In this document: positions 51,445 through 60,800 of the stretch, piece by piece
Numbering within the stretch: position 1 is the first letter of the stretch
How the letters are laid out: each line of letters starts with the position of its first letter
Source of the DNA: Bacillus pumilus
GTDB lineage: Bacteria > Bacillota > Bacilli > Bacillales > Bacillaceae
DNA: 64,000 nucleotides
Direction: 5' to 3'
NCBI RefSeq assembly: GCF_003431975.1
Contig: NZ_CP027116.1
Location: forward strand, 2,542,001 to 2,606,000
Program-made: the position numbers and the translations under genes
The notes under the pieces: generated by a model
What the model was told of the DNA's origin: nothing
The model's database searches: none
Seen by the model: the letters and a program-made list of their open reading frames with translations, nothing else

Positions 51445-52176
51445 TCAACCGGTCGACCCGGCGAACGGGAACATGACATGAGCTCCATAGAGATACAGCC
51501 AAAAAGAAAAGGAGATCGCAGGAACAAAAGGAAATGGCTCATCTAATCGAAAAGAAAAAACCTTCGCATAGACGATTCCAGCGATACACGAGAGAAAAAG
51601 AATGAGAAGGAATGGCTTGAATCCTAAGCAAAATGCAAGCACTCCGAACAGTTTCATATCAGCTCCGCCCATGCTATTTGGCTTGAAACGATCTAAACTA
51701 TAAAACAAGAGAAAGCAAAAAAGAAGCGAAGCCGCTCCTTCCCACCAAATAAGTAGAGGTTCAAGCATGCGGTATATGACGAAAAGAGGGAAAAAGAAGA
51801 GAAACAGCTCGTTTGGCACCCTCATATAAAGGAGATCGCTCACGACAGCAATCACAAATAAACTACAAATAATCACAAGAAAAAGACCTTCAAACGAAAC
51901 ACCAGCGATTCTATATATGAGCAAAAAAAGACTGCCTGACAGCAGCTCAACCATTGGATATAGCAAAGACAGCCGAGTGCCGCAATGTTTACAAGTCCCC
52001 CTCAATAAAGCATACGAAACTAGCGGGATCATCTCGCGCAAGGAAAGCGGCTGTTTACAAGCTGTGCAGTGAGAACGAGGAAAAAGAATAGACCGCTTCA
52101 GTGGCAGCCTTTCACCGACTAGATGAAAGAATGACCCCATGGTGACGCCCGCAAGAAACACAAAAATGCCTATCAT
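51445..52176 (-). CDS. comC: ComC, type IV prepilin peptidase for competence
   Basis: A 243-residue GXGD aspartate protease with about seven membrane segments. The N-terminal zinc-type cysteine pairs CTACKQPL and CKHCGTRL are near 38-45 and 63-70. Catalytic aspartates lie in VVSDLLYMRVPNE and in GGADMKLFG. It processes ComGC-type pseudopilins for DNA uptake. ATG 52176 follows AAGGGGTCACG. The gene is the last core gene before the inserted DNA; in B. subtilis folC lies upstream. Confidence 0.94.
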   Translation of the reverse strand: MIGIFVFLAGVTMGSFFHLVGERLPLKRSILFPRSHCTACKQPLSLREMIPLVSYALLRGTCKHCGTRLSLLYPMVELLSGSLFLLIYRIAGVSFEGLFLVIICSLFVIAVVSDLLYMRVPNELFLFFFPLFVIYRMLEPLLIWWEGAASLLFCFLLFYSLDRFKPNSMGGADMKLFGVLAFCLGFKPFLLILFLSCIAGIVYAKVFSFRLDEPFPFVPAISFSFWLYLYGAHVMFPFAGSTG

Positions 52177-52246
52177 ATATCGTGACCCCTTCCGGAAATA
52201 GAATATCCCGGATTGTACCATAGCGATTCACCTTGAACACCTAATG

Positions 52247-52259
52247 AAAATGTGATTTC
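52247..52259 (-). promoter_or_regulatory. Possible ComK AT-box upstream of comC
   Basis: Minus strand GAAATCACATTTT fits the ComK half-site pattern AAAA-N5-TTTT with one mismatch, about 70 bp upstream of the comC start. A second box at normal spacing is not clear. comC is a ComK target in B. subtilis. Confidence 0.35.
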
Positions 52260-52283
52260 CCCTCTCATTTACATTTCAAAAGA

Positions 52284-52322
52284 AAAAAGACGCTCATTAC
52301 ATAGAAGAAATTGCGTCTTTTG
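52284..52322 (-). terminator. Orphan terminator at the core/accessory boundary
   Basis: AAAGACGC/GCGTCTTT hairpin with a T-run for minus-strand transcription, but no intact gene lies within 0.9 kb upstream of it. It may be the terminator of folC, which precedes comC in related genomes, or of the decayed radC-like gene next to it. Confidence 0.65.
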
Positions 52323-52365
52323 ATTACCTTAAAATACGATTTCGGATATCTGAGAAAAAATGTTA

Positions 52366-52432
52366 CTAATAGCCTAACCCTTTTTCCTTCAAACTCACAA
52401 ATTTTTGATCAAATATTACAAGTTAATAAAGC
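52366..52432 (-). pseudogene. Decayed 3' end of a second radC-like gene
   Basis: Thirty-five bases (52377-52411) are identical to the 3' coding end of radC (48807-48841), and weaker similarity continues about 20 bp upstream. Read on the minus strand, the frame ends DQKFVSLKEKGLGY and stops, where radC itself ends DQKFVSLKEKGYL. Upstream of this the frame is broken. It is most simply the remnant of a radC homologue, either carried by mobile DNA or created by duplication. Confidence 0.7.
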
Positions 52433-53236
52433 AAATATCCTAACAAGAAAGAGCACAAGATAGAAGCTTACCCCTCTTTTATAAAATCTCCCTATAATTA
52501 ATCTTGTATAAGCAATTAGTTCCTCGAACTTTTTGTAGTGTGCTTAAATTAACTCAACATATAATCTCAAATACATTTCATTTAGAATAAAGGAAATTAC
52601 AAATCACTTACTATAACTATTAAAATTTGGCTGATATGGAATTATCGACTTATGTTCTAGTGAACAAGCAATAAAATTCGTCAAAAGAGATGTTCAAATA
52701 TACAGACAAAAGGTAATCCTGATACACAAAATATAATTATTATTCTTATTCAGGGAGGTATTATAATTCCTCACTACTCTATTACTAATTTTCTTGATAA
52801 AAAAATGAATCATGTTAAATAAACAGCGATAAAGCAATTGCAGATACCTTAGTACAATTTCTTAACTACATACTTCATCAAAAAAGGAGTGTCATCCAAC
52901 ATTTAAACATGTTTGAGATATTACTGATATAAAGTTACTCCATTTGGAATTGCATTTAGATTATTATGGATAAAAAGGAAACTTTAAGAGATACTGTTAA
53001 AAACAGAACATTACTTTCTACACTATTCTAACAGCTTAAATTATAAATTCTAAGATCTTGTCTAACAGATTTAATTTTGACTTTATAAATTAGTTTAGTA
53101 AGAATAGATTTAAAACTCACTTATTTCAATTGGAAAACATTCAAACTATAATAAATCTATATAAAGCTAAACAATTTTTCTTATCTAATAAGTTTGACTT
53201 CATACCAGAATATCCTTATTATCTGGACTGCCTTAA
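52433..53236. other. AT-rich stretch without recognisable genes
   Basis: About 0.8 kb with many stop codons in all frames and much higher A+T than the core genes. Short open fragments (for example MDKKETLRDTVKNRTLLSTL from 52965 on the plus strand) suggest decayed coding DNA, but I could not assign a parent. No tRNA, terminal inverted repeat or transposase motif was seen. Confidence 0.5.
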
Positions 53237-53482
53237 TTATTTTTTTAATACATTACTGTTTTCTTTTTTATTTTTATCCTTATCATCACCTTGATCGTCT
53301 TCATTTTCTTCTTCATTTTGCTCTTCATGAAATTCAATACTGGTGTTTCCAGTAATATTGTCAAAGGGAGTATAGTAAACACCTATGCTTTTCCCTAAAA
53401 TAATTCGTTTAAAAAGGATTACAACTATTGAAACAACTATTAATAACAAAAAAGAAAGAAGTACTCCACTGATAATAAGCAT
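53237..53482 (-). CDS. DUF3951-like small membrane protein
   Basis: An 81-residue protein with one N-terminal membrane helix (LIISGVLLSFLLLIVVSIVV, 2-21). It has the motif YYTPFDNITGNTSIEFHEEQ (41-60) typical of DUF3951, and an acidic then basic tail. Function unknown; such proteins are scattered in Bacillus genomes. ATG 53482 follows GGAGGGATAGC. It lies 32 bp downstream of the P450 gene in the same direction and could be cotranscribed with it. Confidence 0.72.
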   Translation of the reverse strand: MLIISGVLLSFLLLIVVSIVVILFKRIILGKSIGVYYTPFDNITGNTSIEFHEEQNEEENEDDQGDDKDKNKKENSNVLKK

Positions 53483-53514
53483 GCTATCCCTCCTTTCAAA
53501 AGATTATGTATATT

Positions 53515-54726
53515 CTAAATCGTTATGGGTAATTTTTCAAGTGAACGTATCATTGGTGAATCCCTCCACATAATTTCTTTTAAATCAACTGATAGCTCAA
53601 TAGTAGGTAATCGATTTATTAATGTTAAAAAGGCAATTTTACTTTCTAACCTAGCTAAAAACGCTCCTAAACAGTGATGTTCTCCTTTTCCAAAAGAAAG
53701 ATGCTTATTATTTATTCTCTTCAAGTTTAAACTATAAGGATTTTCAAACTTCACTGGGTCATGGTTAGCCGCAGCGTTAGAAACAATAACTACATCCCCT
53801 TTCAAAATCTCAAAACTTTTATATTCAAAACTTTCCTTAGCCCATCTCCCTTTAGATAAAAGAATTGGACTAGATGTTCTCAATAATTCTTCTATAGCTG
53901 ATTCTATTGTTTCTGGATTATTCTTCAAGAAAGTATATTCAACTGGATTTCTCAGCAAATTCAACATCCCATTTCCGATTAAATTAACTGTTGTATCATA
54001 TCCTGCCACAATTAAAAAGAAAATCATAGAATATAATTCACTTTTGTGCAGTTTATCATTATTAATCTCTTTTACTAATTCTGAAATCAAATCTCCTGTT
54101 TGACATTTCCTTTTTTCTTCAATTATGCCATCCAAATATGAAATAAATTCCCTTAATTTAGGCGTAATAATTTCTAAATTTTGAGCTGAACTATCCGTAA
54201 GCACATTGGCCCACTCAGTAAACAAATCATAATCTTCAGAAGGTACTCCTAAAACTTTAGAAATAACCGCAATAGGCAAAGGTCTTGCATACTCTTCCAT
54301 TAAATCTATAGTTTTTTTTCCCTCCATTGAGTTCACTAACTCATTACAAATCTCTTCTATTTGATTGGTTAATTTTAAAATCATTTGAGGAGTAAAAGCC
54401 TTCTGAACAAGTTTTCGGAGCCTCATGTGATCCTCACCATCTTTAGACAATAAATTATCACTCAAGAGCTTCAATTCAGGAGTAGGAAAAAATCCCCTTT
54501 CAGCTTCTTCAGGTAGTATTCCTCTTGGATCTACAACTAATCTAGAGTCTTTTAAAAGTAATTCAGCATCTTCATATCTAGTAATCAACCAACTTCTCTG
54601 ATTACCAAACTCTTCAGATTGAAAAAAATGTATTGGGTCCTTCCTTCTGAAAAAATCTAATATTTCTAAAGGATTATCTTTAAACTCTTGTGAGAAAGGA
54701 TTAAATTTCATAATATTCGTTGACAT
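53515..54726 (-). CDS. Cytochrome P450 (CYP107-like) of the NRPS cluster
   Basis: A 403-residue soluble bacterial P450. I-helix FFLIVAGYDTTVN (near 232-244), K-helix ELLR, and heme loop SFGKGEHHCLGAFLAR (near 338-353) with the proximal cysteine. It resembles Bacillus CYP107 enzymes of secondary metabolism such as PksS. Located 98 bp downstream of the NRPS stop, it probably oxidises the peptide or a carrier-bound residue. The redox partner is not in the window. ATG 54726 follows GGAGGT; six further in-frame codons upstream start at TTG. AT-rich compared with core genes. Confidence 0.9.
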   Translation of the reverse strand: MSTNIMKFNPFSQEFKDNPLEILDFFRRKDPIHFFQSEEFGNQRSWLITRYEDAELLLKDSRLVVDPRGILPEEAERGFFPTPELKLLSDNLLSKDGEDHMRLRKLVQKAFTPQMILKLTNQIEEICNELVNSMEGKKTIDLMEEYARPLPIAVISKVLGVPSEDYDLFTEWANVLTDSSAQNLEIITPKLREFISYLDGIIEEKRKCQTGDLISELVKEINNDKLHKSELYSMIFFLIVAGYDTTVNLIGNGMLNLLRNPVEYTFLKNNPETIESAIEELLRTSSPILLSKGRWAKESFEYKSFEILKGDVVIVSNAAANHDPVKFENPYSLNLKRINNKHLSFGKGEHHCLGAFLARLESKIAFLTLINRLPTIELSVDLKEIMWRDSPMIRSLEKLPITI

Positions 54727-54776
54727 AAACTTAAAAACCTCCAATATAATTGCTTTTTATTCATAATATTACCTGC

Positions 54777-54814
54777 TCTATACTCTCAAGCTTTATAAAG
54801 CTTGAGAGTATAGA
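54777..54814. repeat. Perfect 38-bp palindrome between NRPS and P450 genes
   Basis: The left half is TCTATACTCTCAAGCTTTA and the right half is its exact complement. No U-run follows on either strand, so it is not a normal intrinsic terminator. As RNA it would form a very stable hairpin between the two cistrons and may set stability of the upstream and downstream parts. Confidence 0.85.
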
Positions 54815-54823
54815 ATTAATTAA

Positions 54824-57800
54824 CTAGATATAAGTAGCTGATAATATTTCTTCTTTTAACTTGTTTGCAATAATATTTACACTTGGAGAATCCATCATTT
54901 CCGCATGCTTGCCAGGCACTTGAATATTTTTCAAATCTCCTTCTAGATAACTACTCCACTTATTACCTAGTCTTGTTCCTTCCTGAGCTTCAAAATAAAT
55001 TAAACCTCTATATTGTTTTTCTATTTTATATTCAGCCGATACCTTCGTGTTAGCATGAAAGATATTACTTAAAGTTTTTATATCCTCTACTTCAAGACCT
55101 GGTGGTAACATTTGTCTTATTTTAGGAGAATTTATTAGATTTTTAAAGGTCACCTCTGCGATTTCCTTTTCTTTATTAGGGTCTAAAATTAAATGTGCCG
55201 ATATAGAGTTTAGAACCTGTATAATGCTTTCTTCCTTACTTAGGATATATTCTGCTCTTGGGAATGCCGTATCTATTAAAGATAATAAAGATACTTCCTC
55301 CCCCTGCTCAATTAGTTGATTTGCTATCTCATATGCAAAAAGCCCTCCTATCGACCAGCCGCCCAACATGTAAGGACCTTTAGGCTGAATTTCTTTTATT
55401 TTTTTCAGATATAACCTACTCAAATCTTCCAATCTAATATTTTCCATAGATCTATCTTCAACATACGGAAAGTTAATTCCATATAGAGAACAAGCATTGT
55501 CCAAAAGTTTAGCAAGTTCCATATAGCATAGAGTATTGCCACTTGCAGGATGAATGAAAAAGAAAGGAGCACCATCAGATTCTCTCAACTTAATAATTAA
55601 TTCGAGATTTTTTTCTGTCTTATCTTTTTTCTTAATCAGAGAAGCTAAAGATTGCACTGTTGGATTCTCAAATAGATTGGGCATAGTTAACTCTTTATTT
55701 AATCTAATTTGTATAAGATATAATAACTTTATAGCCAGTAAGGAATGACCTCCTATTTCAAAAAAGTTATCATATACTTCTATATATTCACTATCTAAAA
55801 TTTCTTTCCATATTTCTAGAAGTTGATACTCAGTATAATCACAAGGGGGGCGCTTATAAACACTCTGTTGATCATAATTTAATCTATTACTCTCCAGATT
55901 TCTCCTGTCAATTTTTCCATTTGGCGTTAAAGGGAGGACTTCCATCTTCACAAAGTGTGCTGGCACCATATAAACTGGAAGCTTTTCTTTTAATGCTATA
56001 CGCCACTCCGCAGGAGTCTCCTCACCAACTACATAAGCTACTAGACGTTTATCACCCGGCTCATCTTCTCGAACAATTACTACAGCTTCTTGAATAGAAG
56101 GGAGGTCATTTAAAGTTGCCTCTACTTCTCCTAATTCAATCCGAAAACCTCGAATTTTCACTTGATCGTCAGTACGTCCAATGAATTCTAAATCTCCATT
56201 TGGTAAATATCGAACCAAGTCCCCTGTTCGATATACTCGATCTCCAGATGTTTTATCAAACGGATGAGGTAAGAATCTCTCTTTTGTTAGCTCCGGTCGA
56301 TTTAGATAACCACGTGCTAAGCTCTGACCTCCAATATAAAGTTCACCTATTACTCCAACCGGAACTGGTTGACCATATTTATCTAATACATATAACTGAG
56401 TATTAGATATAGGTTTCCCCAAAGTTAGTATTCCTTTTCCCTCATAAACACCAGCAGATGCACAAACAGTATTTTCTGTAGGTCCATAGGCATTAATAAA
56501 GATACATTTCTTTGCCCACCTTTTAGCTACCTCTTTATTACAAGCTGATCCAGCCGAAATAATTACCTTAAGGTGATCAAATCTATTTTCATCTAAATTA
56601 GCTAATATAGCTGGCGGTAACGTAGCATGTGTTACTCTATTCTCTTCAACAAGATTAATAAATCTTGTTCCAGGCAACATTTCTTCTTGTTTTCCTAAAA
56701 TTAAAGTAGCTCCAGATAAAAAAGAGGTAAATATCTCTGAAACAGCTGCATCAAATGCAAAAGAAGCAAACTGTAATACTTTACTTTCGTGATTGATTTT
56801 AAAAATCTTTATTTGAGCATAAGCTAGGTTACACAAACTTTTTAGTTCTAACAAAACACCTTTTGGTTTTCCAGTAGAACCTGACGTATAGATGACATAC
56901 GCTAAGTTTTCTGGTGTTACTCCATGAACAGGGGTAGTAATAGGTTCATTTTTGATTTCTTGAGAATTTTTATCTAAACAAATCCTCTCAACATCCGATG
57001 ATACCCACTTTGTAAGATGCGATTCTGTCACCAATATTTGAATGCCTGCATCTTCAAGAATGTATTGAAGACGTTTCTCCGGATATGCTGGATCTAGCGG
57101 GACATAAGCGCCTCCGGCTTTGAGAATCCCTAGTAATCCAACAATCATTTTTGGAGAACGTTCTACACATAATCCCACTAGGGATTCTGGACCTACTCCT
57201 CGTTTTTGAAGATAATGAGCTAATTGATTGGCTTGTTCCTGAACCTCTTTATAGCTCCATTCTTCGTCTTCATATGCTACCGCGATGGCATCCGGATTTT
57301 CTTGAACTTGAGCATCAAATAAATCTTGAATAACCTTATCTTTCGGATAATCTGCATCTGTTTGATTCCATTCTATAACTATCTCATCTTGTTCCTCTTT
57401 GGAAAGGAGCGAAAGGTTGCTTAATGGCTCCTCTGGTAAACGTGTAATTTCAGTTAACCAATATTTAAAGTGATTAGCCATCCGTTCAACTGTAGACTTA
57501 TCAAATAAATCTGTATTATACTCAAAAGCCGTTAAAAGGCCTTCTTTCTGTTTTTCAACTGTTACTGTTAAATCAAATTTCGATACAGATGTATGAATAT
57601 TTATATTTTCAATATGTCGATTAGACATCCGGATATCAAAAGTTTCAAAAGCATTTTGCATCGTAAACATAGTTTGGAAAAGTGGTGAATGACTAGTACT
57701 TCGTTCCGGCTGTACTTCTTCTACTATTTTTTCAAATGGTACATCTTGGTGTTCATAAGCTTTCAATGCTTTAGTTCTCACTGTCCGTAAAACATCTCGG

Positions 57801-60800
57801 AATGTAGAAGTTTCATCAAATTGAGTTCGATACACCAACGTATTGGCAAAGAAGCCAATTAGCCCTTCGGTCTCTTTATAATGTCGATTAGCAATAGGAC
57901 TTCCAACTAATATATCATCCTGACCAGTATAACGAGATAGGAAACCTTGATATGCAGCGAGTAAGGTCATAAACACTGTCGTTCCCTCTTGGCGGCTTAC
58001 GGCCTCAATTTGTTCTACCACTCCAGTTGGTAGTATAAATTGATACATTGCTCCTGCATAAGTTTGAACAGATGGACGTGGCCGATCTGTTGGCAATTGG
58101 AGGACCGGCAGGTCTCCTTTTAACTCTTCCTTCCAATAACTTAACTGTTTATCTAACACTTCATTATCAAGCCACTTCCGCTGCCATTCCGCATAATCTG
58201 CATATTGAATAGGAAGATCCGGTAACCTTTCAGGTTGACCTTTTACTTCTCCTTCATATAACATCATCCACTCTCTTAAAAATACATTCATGGACCATCC
58301 GTCTGAAATAATATGATGCATGATACAGGCTAAAACCCATTCGTTTTCTTGCATTTTAATTAGTTGGACTCTCAATAGAGGACTTGTCTCTAAATCAAAC
58401 GGTGTCTCAGCTTCTCTTTGAACCAATTCTTGCATCGTCTGCTCTTTCTCTTCTTTCGAAAGATGTACCAAATCTGTTCTCGACAACGTTCTTAAATGAG
58501 AAGAAGCAATATTTTGAAAAGCTTCTCCATCTTTTTCTGTGATAGTGGTACGTAAAATCTCGTGACGACTGATTAAAGTATTTAAACTATTTTCTAACGC
58601 ACGTGGAGACCACTCTCCCTGTAAACGCCAGACAGCCGGAATATTATACAATGAACTATTAGGTACTAAGCGATCAAAAAACCATAAACGCTGTTGAGCA
58701 TAGGATAACGGTACAACAGATCCTCTCTCTACTCGAATTAACGATGGAATCTCACTAGAGATACTTCTTCCACGAAGATCCTCTAAACGTTTGGCTAGTT
58801 CTTCCACTGTAGAATGCTCAAATAGTTCCTTTAATGGGATGGACATTCCAAACACTTCTTGCAAACGAGATATAACTTGTGTTGCTAATAATGAATGCCC
58901 CCCTAAATCGAAGAAGGAATCATCTCGTTTAATACCTCTTATTCCCAATATTTGTTCCCAAACCGTCACCACCAACTCTTCGGAAGGAGTTTGGCCTTCT
59001 TGTAACACTTTTTCCTGTATATCATTAATTGGAGTTGGTAAGACCTTACGGTCTATCTTTCCATTTGGTGTTATAGGTAAAGCTTCCATTTTGATAAAAT
59101 GAGCCGGTACCATATAACCCGGTAACTTGTCTTTTAGAGCCTTTCGCCATTCTTTTGTAGTTCCCTCACCTACTACATAAGCTACTAGACGTTTTTCACC
59201 TGACTCATCTTCTCGAACAATTACTACAGCTTCTTGAATAGAAGGGAGGGCATTTAAGGTTGCCTCTACCTCTCCTAATTCAATCCGAAAACCTCGAATT
59301 TTCACTTGATCATCTGCTCGGCCTACAAACTCTAAATTACCATCTGGAAGATAACGTACTAGATCCCCTGTACGGTATAAACGAGCTCCTGGTTCATCAC
59401 TAAAAGGATGCGGTATAAAGCGTTCAGCTGTTAACTTAGGTCGATTTAAATAACCACGTGCTAAGCCAGATCCTCCTACATAAAGTTCTCCAATTACTCC
59501 AACAGGTTGCAGAACCTTAGTCTTATTTAAAACATAGACCTGAGTGTTATTTAAAGGCTGCCCTATGGGGAATGTAGCTGGTTTTTCATAATTTTGTGTA
59601 ATGGTATAATGTGTAGTAAAAACTGTGCTCTCAGTTGGTCCATACACATGAACTAAACGATTTTCACCCAGCCTTTCCATTGCCCTTATAACATGATATT
59701 CCGATACTTTTTCTCCACCAAACAATACTTTTCTTGTTTTTTCGAAACAACAGACATTAAAATCAACTAAATTATTAAACAACGCTGTAGTCATAAAAGT
59801 TACCGTTATATTTTGGCTTGATATTAAAATAGATAACTCTTCAATGTTTAGAGCCTGACTTTGAGAGGCTATTATTAATCTAGCGCCATTAAATAAAGAT
59901 GTGAAGATTTCAAAAACCGACCCATCAAATGCATAATTTGCTAGTTGCAATATTGTATCTTCATCATTTATATTAAGGTAACCATTATTACAGATAGTGG
60001 TTATTACATTTAGATGGCAAGTTAAAATTCCTTTTGGTTTTCCAGTAGAACCTGATGTATAGATGACATACGCCAAGTTTTCTGGTGTTACTCCATGAAC
60101 AGGTGTAGTGATAGGCTCATTTCTGATTTCTTGAGAATTTTTATCTAAACAAATCCTCTCAACATCCGATGATACCCACTTTGTAAGATGCGATTCTGTC
60201 ACCAATATTTGAATGCCTGCATCTTCAAGAATGTATTGAAGACGTTTCTCCGGATATGCTGGATCTAGCGGGACATAAGCGCCTCCGGCTTTGAGAATCC
60301 CTAGTAATCCAACAATCATTTTTGGAGAACGTTCTACACATAATCCCACTAGGGATTCTGGACCTACTCCTCGTTTTTGAAGATAATGAGCTAATTGATT
60401 GGCTTGTTCCTGAACCTCTTTATAGCTCCATTCTTCGTCTTCATATACTACCGCGATGGCATCCGGATTTTCTTGAACTTGAGCATCAAATAAATCTTGA
60501 ATAACCTTATCTTTCGGATAATCTGCATCTGTTTGATTCCATTCTATAACTATCTCATCTTGTTCCTCTTTGGAAAGGAGCGAAAGGTTGCTTAATGGCT
60601 CCTCTGGTAAACGTGTAATTTCAGTTAACCAATATTTAAAGTGATTAGCCATCCGTTCAACTGTAGACTTATCAAATAAATCTGTATTATACTCAAAAGC
60701 CGTTAAAAGGCCTTCTTTCTGTTTTTCAACTGTTACTGTTAAATCAAATTTCGATACAGATGTATGAATATTTATATTTTCAATATGTCGATTAGACATC

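Noticed and set aside
48807..52411. Reading the two radC 3' sequences as attL/attR of an integrated element spanning maf, spoIIB and comC
   Set aside because: The DNA between them is conserved core genes in normal order, and an element using the radC 3' end would leave its remnant on the other side of radC. A decayed second radC fits better.
52433..53236. Decayed site-specific recombinase in the gene-free stretch
   Set aside because: Short translated fragments vaguely suggest one, but no catalytic motif or continuous similarity could be recognised, so it is not claimed.
54777..54814. The 38-bp palindrome as an intrinsic terminator of the NRPS gene
   Set aside because: No T-run follows on either strand, and the P450 gene continues in the same direction with its own ribosome site.
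58791..59102. Plus-strand frames repeated at 58791 and 61962 (identical) and at 57151 and 60322
   Set aside because: They are antisense shadows duplicated with the NRPS repeat units; they have no start signals.
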